Part shown: positions 1 through 10,403 of the stretch, one piece after another
How positions within the stretch are numbered: the first letter of the stretch is position 1
Layout: each line of letters opens with the position of its first letter
Source: an uncultured Rhodospirillales bacterium
GTDB taxonomy: Bacteria > Pseudomonadota > Alphaproteobacteria > Ferrovibrionales > Ferrovibrionaceae
Assembly (NCBI GenBank): GCA_937905845.1
Contig: CALCYJ010000312.1
Location: forward strand, 1 to 43,389
Reading direction: 5' to 3'
Length of the DNA: 43,389 nt
The notes under the pieces: model-generated
Databases searched by the model: none
What the model was told of the DNA's origin: nothing
What the model saw: the letters and a program-made list of their open reading frames with translations, nothing else
Made by a program: the position numbers and the translations under genes

Positions 1-1
1 C

Positions 2-547
2 CTGGCGCACGGCCGCCTCAAGCCCGCGGAGAAGGACCGCGCGATGGCCGATTTCGCCGCCGGCCGCACCCAGATCCTGGTGGCGACCACCGTCATCGAG
101 GTCGGCGTCGATGTCCCGGAGGCGAGCGTGATGGTGATCGAGCATGCCGAGCGCTTCGGCCTGGCCCAGCTCCACCAGCTCCGCGGCCGGGTCGGTCGCG
201 GGGCGGACAAGGGCACCTGTCTGCTGCTCTACGGCGGCCCGCTCGGACAGGCGGCCAAGGCCCGGCTCAAGATCCTGCGCGAGACCGAGGACGGCTTCCG
301 CATCGCCGAGGAGGATTTCCGCCTGCGCGGCCCGGGCGAGCTGCTCGGCACCCGCCAGAGCGGCCTGCCCGCCTTCCGGATCGCCGATCTGGCGCGGCAC
401 GGCGCCCTGCTGGCGGCAGCGCGCGACGATGCCAGGCTCGTGCTCGACCGCGACCCGGAACTTGCCGGCCCGAGGGGCCAGGCGCTGCGCGTTCTGCTCT
501 ATCTTTTCGAGCGCGACGCGGCGATCAAGTATCTTCGGGCTGGCTGA
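2..547 (+). CDS. recG: ATP-dependent DNA helicase RecG, C-terminal part (5' truncated by window edge)
   Basis: Open frame from position 2 reads LAHGRLKPAEKDRAMADFAAGRTQILVATTVIEVGVDVPEASVMVIEHAERFGLAQLHQLRGRVGRG, helicase motifs V/VI typical of RecG; tail FRLRGPGELLGTRQSGLPAFRIAD. Confidence 0.95.
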   Translation: MAHGRLKPAEKDRAMADFAAGRTQILVATTVIEVGVDVPEASVMVIEHAERFGLAQLHQLRGRVGRGADKGTCLLLYGGPLGQAAKARLKILRETEDGFRIAEEDFRLRGPGELLGTRQSGLPAFRIADLARHGALLAAARDDARLVLDRDPELAGPRGQALRVLLYLFERDAAIKYLRAG

Positions 548-1274
548 GGGTGGCGCGGGCCGCCGGCGGCAGGGCCAAGGGCAGCGCAAGCACCGGCGGC
601 ACCACCACCCCGCCCGAAAGGATCATCTTCATCGCATCCTCGACGCTCATTTCGAGAAAGATGGCATCGGCGCGCGGCACGAACAGCAGATAGCCCGAGG
701 TGGGATTGACCGCCGTCGGCAGGTAAAGGGTGATGCATTCCACGCCGATGCGCTGCCCGGGCTCGCCCGAGCGCTCGTTGGCGAGAAAGGCCAGGGCCCA
801 GACGCCGCGGCGGGGATATTCGATCATGACCACCTGGCGGAACGAGGAGGAGGACGGCGTCAGCACCGTCTCGAAGATCTGCTTCAGCGCGCCGTAGATA
901 TTGCGCACCACCGGCATGCGGCCGACCAGCCGCTCGCCCAGCCGCACCAATTGCCGCCCGAGGATATTGGCGGCGAGGAAACCCACGAGCGTGAGCCCGA
1001 CCAGCACCAGGACCAGGCCGAAGCCCGGCACGCTGAAGGGAAGGTAATGCCGCGGCTGATAGACTTCGGGGATCAGCGGCGTGACATGGCGGTCGACGAA
1101 AGTGATGAAGCCGACCGCGATATAGACCGTGATGCCGATCGGCGCCGTGATGATGACGCCGGTGAGGAAATAGGTACGCAGCGGCTGCAGGGCGCCGGCG
1201 CGCGGCTTCGCCGGCGGGGCGCCCGCCGCGGGTTCGTGGCCGGGCGCGAGGTCGGGTTGGATTTGCTTGGTCAT
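525..1274 (-). CDS. DUF502 family membrane protein
   Basis: LRTYFLTGVIITAPIGITVYIAVGF, GFGLVLVLVGLTLVGFLAANILGR, VRNIYGALKQIFETVL, TSGYLLFVPRADAIFLEMSVEDAMKMILSGGVVVP: DUF502 signature. Confidence 0.9.
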   Translation of the reverse strand: MTKQIQPDLAPGHEPAAGAPPAKPRAGALQPLRTYFLTGVIITAPIGITVYIAVGFITFVDRHVTPLIPEVYQPRHYLPFSVPGFGLVLVLVGLTLVGFLAANILGRQLVRLGERLVGRMPVVRNIYGALKQIFETVLTPSSSSFRQVVMIEYPRRGVWALAFLANERSGEPGQRIGVECITLYLPTAVNPTSGYLLFVPRADAIFLEMSVEDAMKMILSGGVVVPPVLALPLALPPAARATLSQPEDT

Positions 1275-1340
1275 GGCGCCCCGATCATGCCGCCGGATCG
1301 GGCCAATGGTCCAGCCCCACTTGGCCTGCCGGCATAGGCC

Positions 1341-2261
1341 TCACGCGCTGCCGAAAAAGGCGAGAAGCTCGGCCAGAACCTCGGCCGGCCGTTCCTCGAC
1401 CAGGAAATGGCCGGCATCGACGGGCCGGCCCTGCACGTCGCTCGCCCGTTCGCGCCAGCAGGCCAGCACGTCGTAATGCCGCCCCGTGAGGTTGCGCCCG
1501 CCCCACAGCGCCAACAGCGGGCAGCCGACCTTGGCGCCGCCGTCCGCCGCGTCATGGGCGAGATCGATGCTGGCGCCGGCGCGGTAATCCTCGCAGACCG
1601 CATGCACGGTCTTGGGATCGGCGAAGGCGCGGCGGTATTCGGCCAGGGCGCGGGGATCGAAGAATTTCGTCGCCGTGCCCCAGCTTCCCAGGGTCCAGTC
1701 GAGATAGAAGCCCGGATCGGCGCCGATCAGCCGCTCGGGCAGATCGAAGGGCTGGCTGAGGAAGAACCAGTGGTAATAGGCCAGCGCCGACGCCCGGTCG
1801 ACGCTGGCAAAGACCTTGGCGGTCGGGATGATGTCGAGGACGGCGAGGCGCAGAACCCGTTCGGGGTGATCGAGCGCCATGCGATGGGCGACCCGCCCGC
1901 CGCGGTCGTGCCCGGCGACGAAGAAACGCTCGAAGCCCAGCGCATGCATCACCGCCACCTGGTCGCGCGCCGTTTCCCGCTTGGAATAGACCGCGTGCTC
2001 CGGATCGCCCGGCGGCTTGCCGCTGTCGCCATAGCCGCGCAGATCGCTCGCCACCACGGTGAAATGGCGGGCGAGATCGCCGGCCACCGCATGCCACATG
2101 GCATGGGTCTCGGGATAGCCGTGCAGCAGCAGGAGCGGCGGACCGCTGCCCGCCGTGACCAGGTTGATCTCGGCGCCCTCCGTTGCGATGCGCCGCGAGG
2201 CGAAGCCCGGAAACAGCCCGTCCATTCTCGTCCCTCCCCCTGATTGCGCTTCCGCCGTCAC
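1341..2261 (-). CDS. alpha/beta hydrolase, haloacetate dehalogenase-like
   Basis: PPLLLLHGYPETHAMWHAVA, VVASDLRGYGDSGKP, FVAGHDRGGRVAHRMALDHPERV (Asp nucleophile elbow GHDRGG), C-terminal DAGHFLVEERP. Confidence 0.88.
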   Translation of the reverse strand: MTAEAQSGGGTRMDGLFPGFASRRIATEGAEINLVTAGSGPPLLLLHGYPETHAMWHAVAGDLARHFTVVASDLRGYGDSGKPPGDPEHAVYSKRETARDQVAVMHALGFERFFVAGHDRGGRVAHRMALDHPERVLRLAVLDIIPTAKVFASVDRASALAYYHWFFLSQPFDLPERLIGADPGFYLDWTLGSWGTATKFFDPRALAEYRRAFADPKTVHAVCEDYRAGASIDLAHDAADGGAKVGCPLLALWGGRNLTGRHYDVLACWRERASDVQGRPVDAGHFLVEERPAEVLAELLAFFGSA

Positions 2262-3923
2262 CTAAGCCCCACCGGCGCCGGCGAGCGCCGCGGCCGTCCA
2301 GATTACCAGCGTGCGGCCGCGGTCGGGCGAAATATAGAGCGGCACCTGACCCGGCGGCAGCCCGTAGTCGAGCTTGATCAGCACCACCACCCCGTTTGGA
2401 TGCTGCCGCACCCAGGACTTGAGCGCGGAGGGCGGGATCACCGCGATCGGCCTGGCCAGCCGGCCGGTGAACTGGAATTCGGCGTGATAGGCGCCGACGA
2501 AGGCGATCGGCCGGCCCTGGGATTCGATCCGGTGGAGGATCCGCGCCGCCGGCACGACATCGTAATCGGCCGCCGCCTTGGGCATGCCCACGATCTGGAC
2601 CAGCAGCAGGGCGCCGATGCTGAGCAGCGCCAGCGCCCGCACCGCGCCGGCGCTGCCGGAGGGGCGGTAGCGCCAGACCACGAATCCGAGCAGCGCGAGC
2701 CCGATGCCGATCGGAACCGCGACCAGCGCGAACCACGGCGGCACCGCTGCATGGCCGGCAAGGTCGGGCCGGAGCGCCAGAACATAGGGCGCAGCAACGA
2801 GGAAGAGGCCGAGGAAAGCGAGCACCAGGCTGGCCAGCGCCTGCTCCCGGCCCGACGGCGGCCGCTCGGTCAGGCTGCGGGCCAGGAGCAGCGCCACCGC
2901 CGGCAGGAGCGGCAACAGGTAATGGACCTGCTTGCCGCTGACGGCGGAGAACACGATCAGGCCGGTGCAAAAGCAGATCAGGCACAATCTGAGGCCGCCA
3001 TCGCCGGCGCGGAAAGCCCGGCCGACGCCCCGCCACAGCGATGGCCACAGCGCCCAGGGAAACAGCAGCGCCGGCAGCAGCGGCAGGTACCACCAGAACG
3101 GGCGGCGATGGGCGAAGCTCTGCACCATGCGGCCGCTGGTCTGGTGCCACAGGATCTGGTCGGCGTAAGCGGGACCGCCGGCCTGCGCCGCCGGCAGCGC
3201 CCAGGCCAGGGCGATCGCCGCGCCGAGCAGCACGGCGCCGAGCGTGCCGAGGTACCAGCCGCGCCAGGCCGGCCGCCCGTCCCCCTCCCGCCACAGCGGC
3301 GCCAGGAGGGCGGCGGGCAGCAGATAGACCAGGATGACCGGCCCCTTGCTCAGCACGCCGAGCCCGATCGCGACGCCGAGGAGCGCGAAGCCCCGCAATC
3401 CCCGGCCGCGACCGGCCAGGACCAGCCCTTCCAGGCCGAGCACGGCGAAGAAGGCGACCAGCGTGTCGAACATGGTGAGGGTGGTGAAGAGGGTCCACAG
3501 CAGGGTGCCGAGCAGGATGACGGGGGCGAGCCTTGCGACCTGCGCCCCGGCCTCGCCCGGCCACAGGCGGCGGCCGAGATGGGCGGTGAGGAACAGGGTG
3601 GCGAGGCCCGCCAGCGGCGCCACCAGGCGGGCCCACCATCCATGCGCGCCCACCAGCAGCCAGCCGGCGTCGATCAGCCAGAACAGTAGCGGCGGCTTGT
3701 CGCTGTAGGGCTGGCCGTTGACATGCAGCGCCAGCCAGTCGCCGTGGCGCCACATGTCCCAGGCGACGCTCAAATAGCGCGTCTCGTCGATGGGCAGCAG
3801 CGGCCGCCAGATCAGCGCGCTTGCGACCAGGAGCGCCCAGGCCAGGATCGGCCAGCTTGAGGCGAAGGGAAACCAGCTTGGGGCGAAGGGAAAGGGACGC
3901 AAACGCGCCGGAGATGTTGGCAA
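2262..3923 (-). CDS. glycosyltransferase family 39 / ArnT-like membrane protein; TTG start proposed
   Basis: DETRYLSVAWDMWRHGDWLALHVNGQPYSDKPPLLFWLIDAGWLLVG is the ArnT/PMT signature; multiple TM helices; TTG at 3921-3923 preceded by GGAG. Confidence 0.85.
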   Translation of the reverse strand: MPTSPARLRPFPFAPSWFPFASSWPILAWALLVASALIWRPLLPIDETRYLSVAWDMWRHGDWLALHVNGQPYSDKPPLLFWLIDAGWLLVGAHGWWARLVAPLAGLATLFLTAHLGRRLWPGEAGAQVARLAPVILLGTLLWTLFTTLTMFDTLVAFFAVLGLEGLVLAGRGRGLRGFALLGVAIGLGVLSKGPVILVYLLPAALLAPLWREGDGRPAWRGWYLGTLGAVLLGAAIALAWALPAAQAGGPAYADQILWHQTSGRMVQSFAHRRPFWWYLPLLPALLFPWALWPSLWRGVGRAFRAGDGGLRLCLICFCTGLIVFSAVSGKQVHYLLPLLPAVALLLARSLTERPPSGREQALASLVLAFLGLFLVAAPYVLALRPDLAGHAAVPPWFALVAVPIGIGLALLGFVVWRYRPSGSAGAVRALALLSIGALLLVQIVGMPKAAADYDVVPAARILHRIESQGRPIAFVGAYHAEFQFTGRLARPIAVIPPSALKSWVRQHPNGVVVLIKLDYGLPPGQVPLYISPDRGRTLVIWTAAALAGAGGA

Positions 3924-3937
3924 GATTCCGCTCCGGG

Positions 3938-4267
3938 TCAGATGGCCGGCGGCCGGACTTCGCCCGGCTCTGGATGGCGGGCACGGAAGATCAGATGGAG
4001 ATTGCGCGCATAGACGAAGAGCCCGGTGAGCTGGCCGATGATGAGCACCGCATCGGCCAGGTGCACGACATAGACCAGCATGATCAGGCCGCCGCCCATG
4101 CTGAGGAACCAGAAGCCGATCGGGATCTCGCTGCGCTTGACCCGCTCGCTGTGCAGCCATTGCAGCAGGAAGCGGCAGAAAAACACCGTCTGCCCGGCGA
4201 AGCCGACGATGGCCCACCAATTGAGGCTGGCCATGACCCGGCTTGCGAAAGGCGCCAGAACGTCCAT
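3938..4267 (-). CDS. lipid-A-disaccharide synthase N-terminal domain (LAB_N) small membrane protein
   Basis: WWAIVGFAGQTVFFCRFLLQWLHSERVKRSEIPIGFWFLSMGGGLIMLVYVVHLADAVLIIGQLTGLFVYARNLHLIF. Confidence 0.9.
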   Translation of the reverse strand: MDVLAPFASRVMASLNWWAIVGFAGQTVFFCRFLLQWLHSERVKRSEIPIGFWFLSMGGGLIMLVYVVHLADAVLIIGQLTGLFVYARNLHLIFRARHPEPGEVRPPAI

Positions 4268-4270
4268 CGG

Positions 4271-5125
4271 CTAGTCCTTTCCCGCCAGCTCGTCGACGCC
4301 TTCCGGCAGCCTGGAGCGGCGCTTGAGCCACATCACCCCCAGCAGATCGACGATGCCGACCCACAGCCGGTTGCCGACGCCGTAATGCGAACGCCCGCGC
4401 AGCCGCGGCCGGTGGTTGACCGGCACCGAAACGACACGCCGCCCCGCCCGCAGGAACAGGGCGGGCAGGAAACGGTGCACATGGTCGAAATGCGGCAGAT
4501 CGAGGAAGGCCTGCCGCTCGAACAGCTTGAGGCCACAGCCGGTATCGGGCGTATGGTCGGCCAAAAGCGCGCCGCGCACCCGGTTGGCGATGCGCGACGA
4601 CAGTTTCTTCGCCAGGCTGTCGCGCCGCTTGGCGCGGTAGCCGGCGATGAGGCCGAAACCCGCGTCCTCGCCCGTTTCGTGCCGGGCGGCCCATAGTTTC
4701 ACGATGTCCGCCGGGTCGTTCTGGCCATCGCCGTCCAGCGTCGCGATCCAGGGCGCGCGCGCCGCCCGCACGCCGGTCAGGAGCGCGGCACTCTGGCCGC
4801 TCTGCCGGCGGTGGCGCAGGACGCGCAACCAGGGCCGCGCGGGCAGCGCCGCCGCCAGGCGCTGGTCCATCGCATCGGTCGAGCCATCATCCACCACGAT
4901 CGCCTCGAAATCGATCCGGCCTGTCAGCACCCGGCTCACCTCGTCCAAAAGCTCGAGGATGCTCTCGCTCTCGTTATGCGCCGGGATCACCACCGAGAGC
5001 GCCGGAGGCGGCGGGATAGGCGACGCAAGCACCCCCGCCGCCGCCGCGGCGGCCGGTTCAGCCGGGTCGAGCCTGGCCTGCCAGGCATCCGGTTCGGCGG
5101 AGTCGGCCATGAACAATCCGCTCAA
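4271..5125 (-). CDS. glycosyltransferase family 2 (dolichyl/undecaprenyl-phosphate sugar transferase type)
   Basis: LSVVIPAHNESESILELLDEVSRVL, EAIVVDDGSTDAM, IATLDGDGQNDPADIVKL (DxD), DTGCGLKLFERQAF, VNHRPRLRGRSHYGVGNRLWVGI. Confidence 0.93.
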   Translation of the reverse strand: MSGLFMADSAEPDAWQARLDPAEPAAAAAAGVLASPIPPPPALSVVIPAHNESESILELLDEVSRVLTGRIDFEAIVVDDGSTDAMDQRLAAALPARPWLRVLRHRRQSGQSAALLTGVRAARAPWIATLDGDGQNDPADIVKLWAARHETGEDAGFGLIAGYRAKRRDSLAKKLSSRIANRVRGALLADHTPDTGCGLKLFERQAFLDLPHFDHVHRFLPALFLRAGRRVVSVPVNHRPRLRGRSHYGVGNRLWVGIVDLLGVMWLKRRSRLPEGVDELAGKD

Positions 5126-5350
5126 GGGGCGCCGCGGCGCGAAGGCCGCGGCTCGGACGGCTTAAATAATACGCCATGGGGGCCATCACAAGGAGCATTA
5201 TCCGCCGCCGGCCCCCGCCTGCTCGCCCGCCCAGGGCAGATTTAACCGGAAATTAAGGTTCACCGCCCTAGCCTCGATGCGAGGCGTGCCGGATATGCAG
5301 CGCTGGACGAAAGTGCCGGGAACAGGAGCGCCACCGATACCGCTCTGGTG

Positions 5351-7057
<1,707 letters not shown>

Positions 7058-7119
7058 GCATAGGCATAGGCCGGGCCGAGTCCAGCCCAATCACCCGCAC
7101 GTGCCCGCCATGCGGCCGC

Positions 7120-8250
7120 TTACGCCTGCGGCCCGAATTCCGCCCGGATCAAAGCCCCGTGCTCATCGACCGTCGGCACCGCGCCAAGCGCGCTCTCGCT
7201 TCCCTCGACCTGCGCCGGCGGCGCGATGAGGCGCACCTCGCCCTCAGGTGTCGCCACCGTGGCAAAGCGCACCTGCGGGTGATGGCCGAGATCGTCTAAC
7301 GAATTGAGCCGACCGCAGGCGATGCCGGCCTCCCGCAGCCGTTCCATCGCCACCGCTCTCGACCATTGGCCGAAGACGCCCGCGATGATCTCGTTGAGCG
7401 CGGCGCGGTTCGCCACCCGCTGCGGCACGCTGGAAAAGCGCGGATCCGCCGCCAGCGCCGGCTGCCCCAGCACGTCTGCGCACAGGCGCCGCCATTCCCG
7501 CTCGTTCTGAATCGCGATCAGGACCTGCTCGCCGCCGGCGCAGGGATAGGCGCCATAGGGCGCGATGCTCGGGTGATGCAGGCCGGTGCGCGCCGGCACC
7601 TGTCCGCCATAAGCGAACTGGAGATAGGGCACGCTCATCCAATCGGCCATGGCGGCGAACAGCGAGATCTTGATCGCCCTCCCCTCTCCCGTCCGCGCGC
7701 GGGCATAGAGCGCCTGAAGGATGGCCTGATGGGCGGACACGCCGGCGGCGATGTCGCAGACCGAAATGCCGACCCGGGCCGGTTCCGCCGCGCTGCCGTT
7801 GATGGAACACAGGCCCGATTCCGCCTGCACCAGCAGGTCGTAGGCCTTCATGTCGCGATAGGGGCCGCTCTCGCCATAGCCGCTGATGTCGCAGGTGATG
7901 AGGCGGGGATGGCGGGCGCGCAAGCTGGCGGCATCGAGGTCGAGGCGCAGCGTGGCGCCGGGAACCAGGTTCTGGATGAAGACATCGGCGCGGGCGATCA
8001 TCGCTTCGAGCAGCCCGCGGTCGGCCGGGTTCTTGATATCGAGGGCGATGGATTGCTTGCCGCGGTTGAGCCAAACGAAATAGGCGCTCTGCCCCTGCAC
8101 CAGATGATCGTAGTCGCGGGCGAAATCGCCCTCCGGCCGCTCGATCTTGATCACCCGCGCCCCGGCGTCGGCCAGCCTCGAGGACGCATAGGGCGCCGCC
8201 ACCGCCTGCTCCAGCGCCACCACCAGGATATTGTCGAGATCCCGCACCAT
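7120..8250 (-). CDS. CaiB/BaiF family CoA transferase
   Basis: VVALEQAVAAPYASSRLADAGARVIKIERPEGDFARDYD, NRGKQSIALDIKNPADR, SGYGESGPYRDMKAYDLLVQAESG; ATG at 8248-8250. Confidence 0.93.
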   Translation of the reverse strand: MVRDLDNILVVALEQAVAAPYASSRLADAGARVIKIERPEGDFARDYDHLVQGQSAYFVWLNRGKQSIALDIKNPADRGLLEAMIARADVFIQNLVPGATLRLDLDAASLRARHPRLITCDISGYGESGPYRDMKAYDLLVQAESGLCSINGSAAEPARVGISVCDIAAGVSAHQAILQALYARARTGEGRAIKISLFAAMADWMSVPYLQFAYGGQVPARTGLHHPSIAPYGAYPCAGGEQVLIAIQNEREWRRLCADVLGQPALAADPRFSSVPQRVANRAALNEIIAGVFGQWSRAVAMERLREAGIACGRLNSLDDLGHHPQVRFATVATPEGEVRLIAPPAQVEGSESALGAVPTVDEHGALIRAEFGPQA

Positions 8251-8418
8251 CCGCTCTCCATTCGCCTCGGGCCGCCGGCCGCGCCGCCGCCGCTTGTCAC
8301 CGGACGCCGAACGCCGACTTCCGCCTTGTCGCGCACCGGAGCAGGACATACTCTTTCCCGGCTCGCGCGGGAAGATGCGTCGAACGTCGGATGACAGAAA
8401 TCGAAGGACCAGGATAGC

Positions 8419-9168
8419 ATGCGTCTCAAGGACAAGGTCGTGATCGTGACGGGCGCAGCCTCGGGCTTTGGCCGCGGCATGGCGGAGCGTTTCCATGCCG
8501 AGGGCGCGCGCCTTCTCCTGGCCGATCTCAATGGCCCGGGCGCCGCGGCGGTGGCGGCGGCGCTGGGCGAAGGCGCCTCGTCGATCGGCGCCGATGTCGC
8601 CAAGGCCGCCGACATGCAGGCCGTGGTCGAGCAGGCGCTGAAACGTTTCGGCACGCTGCATGCCATCGTCAACAATGCGGGCTTCACCCATCGCAACCGC
8701 CCGATGCTCGAGGTCGACGAAGCGACCTTCGACCGGGTCTATGCCGTCAATGTCAAATCGATCTATCTCGCGGCGCAAGCGGCGGTGCCGGTGTTCCGCC
8801 GCCTGGGCTCCGGCATCATTCTCAATATCGCCTCGACCGCGGGCCTCAGGCCCAGGCCCGGCCTCACCTGGTACAACGGGTCGAAGGGCGCGGTCCTCAC
8901 GCTCACCAAATCCATGGCGCTCGAGCTTGCCCCCGACCGCATCCGCGTCAATGCCATCTGCCCGGTGATCGCCGCGACCGGCATGGTGGAGGATTTCATG
9001 GGCATGCCCGACACGCCGGAGAACCGCCAGCGCTTCCTCGCCTCCATCCCGCTCGGGCGCTTCAGCACGCCGGCGGACATCGCCAATGCCGCGCTCTATC
9101 TTTTGTCGGACGAGGCCGATTTCATCACCGGCGTCGCCCTCGAGGTGGATGGCGGCCGTTGCGCGTGA
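8419..9168 (+). CDS. SDR family oxidoreductase
   Basis: KDKVVIVTGAASGFGRGMAERF, NNAGFTHRN, STAGLRPRPGLTWYNGSKGAV (S-Y-K), C-terminal FITGVALEVDGGRCA. Confidence 0.93.
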   Translation: MRLKDKVVIVTGAASGFGRGMAERFHAEGARLLLADLNGPGAAAVAAALGEGASSIGADVAKAADMQAVVEQALKRFGTLHAIVNNAGFTHRNRPMLEVDEATFDRVYAVNVKSIYLAAQAAVPVFRRLGSGIILNIASTAGLRPRPGLTWYNGSKGAVLTLTKSMALELAPDRIRVNAICPVIAATGMVEDFMGMPDTPENRQRFLASIPLGRFSTPADIANAALYLLSDEADFITGVALEVDGGRCA

Positions 9169-9230
9169 GCCACCCGAGTTGCCCTCTTCAAGCGCGTTCA
9201 AGCGCCTTCAGCCAGATTGAGTGAATATCC

Positions 9231-10391
9231 ATGATGCAGCCGGACCAGGACCATCCGGAAATCCGCGACGCGATCGCCAGGCTCTGCGCCGACTTCCCCG
9301 GCAGCTATTGGCGCGAACATGACCGCGAGCGCACCTATCCGAGCGAATTCGTGCAGGCGCTGACGAGGGCCGGCTTTCTCTCGGTGCTGATCCCCGAAGC
9401 CTATGGCGGCAGCGGCCTTGGGCTTTCGGCGGCGGTGGCGGTGCTGGAGGAGATCCACGGCCAGGGCTGCAACGGCGCCGCCTGCCACGCCCAGATGTAT
9501 ACGATGGGGACCCTGCTCCGCCACGGCAGCGAGCGGCAGAAGCAGGCCTATCTGCCGGGGATCGCGGCGGGGAGCCTCCGCCTGCAGGCATTCGGCGTCA
9601 CCGAGCCCGGCAGCGGCACCGATACGACCCGCATCCGCACCAGCGCGGTGCGCGAGGGCGAGCGCTATATCGTCAACGGCCAGAAGGTCTTCATCTCGCG
9701 GGCGGAACATTCCGACCTCATGGTGCTGCTGGTACGAACCACGCCCCGCGACAAGGTGCAGCGTCCAGGCGATGGCATGTCGGTGCTGCTGGTCGATCTG
9801 CGCGAGGCTCAGGGTCACGGCCTCACCATTCGGCCGCTGCGCACCATGATCAACCACGCCACGACCGAGATCTTCATCGAGAATCTGCCGGTCCCGGTCG
9901 AGAATCTGATCGGGCAGGAAGGCTCGGGCTTCACATATATCCTCGACGGCATGAACGCCGAGCGCATCCTGATCGCCGCCGAGTGCCTGGGCGATGCCCG
10001 CTGGTTCATCGACAAGGCGACCCTCTACGCCCGCGAGCGCGAGGTTTTCGGCCGGCCGATCGGCAAGAACCAGGGCATTCAGTTCCCCATCGCCCGCGCC
10101 TATGTGCAGCTTCAGGCCGCCCGCCTCATGGTGCGCCAGGCCGCCCTCCTGTTCGAAGCGGGCAAGCCCTGCGGCGCCGAGGCCAATATGGCCAAGATGC
10201 TGGCGGCCGACGCCTCCTGGGCCGCCGCCGACATGTGCCTTCAGACCCATGGCGGCTATGGTTTCGCCGAGGAATACGACATCGAGCGCAAATTCCGCGA
10301 AACCCGGCTCTATCAGATCGCGCCGATCTCGACCAACCTCATCCTGTCCCATGTGGCGACGCAGGTTCTGGGGCTGCCGAAGTCGTTCTGA
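9231..10391 (+). CDS. acyl-CoA dehydrogenase family protein
   Basis: LIPEAYGGSGLGLSAAVAVLEEIH, QAFGVTEPGSGTDTTRIRTSAVREGERYIVNGQKVFISRAEHSD, MCLQTHGGYGFAEEYDIERKFRETRLYQIAPISTNLI. Confidence 0.95.
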   Translation: MMQPDQDHPEIRDAIARLCADFPGSYWREHDRERTYPSEFVQALTRAGFLSVLIPEAYGGSGLGLSAAVAVLEEIHGQGCNGAACHAQMYTMGTLLRHGSERQKQAYLPGIAAGSLRLQAFGVTEPGSGTDTTRIRTSAVREGERYIVNGQKVFISRAEHSDLMVLLVRTTPRDKVQRPGDGMSVLLVDLREAQGHGLTIRPLRTMINHATTEIFIENLPVPVENLIGQEGSGFTYILDGMNAERILIAAECLGDARWFIDKATLYAREREVFGRPIGKNQGIQFPIARAYVQLQAARLMVRQAALLFEAGKPCGAEANMAKMLAADASWAAADMCLQTHGGYGFAEEYDIERKFRETRLYQIAPISTNLILSHVATQVLGLPKSF

Positions 10392-10403
10392 CGCCCGTAC
10401 TCT

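Noticed and set aside
525-547. recG and DUF502 3' ends overlap
   Set aside because: Short convergent overlap in a compact genome; not unusual.
1552-3984. 810-aa minus-strand ORF spanning hydrolase and GT39 genes
   Set aside because: Out-of-frame Arg/Ala/Pro-rich translation overlapping two genuine genes.
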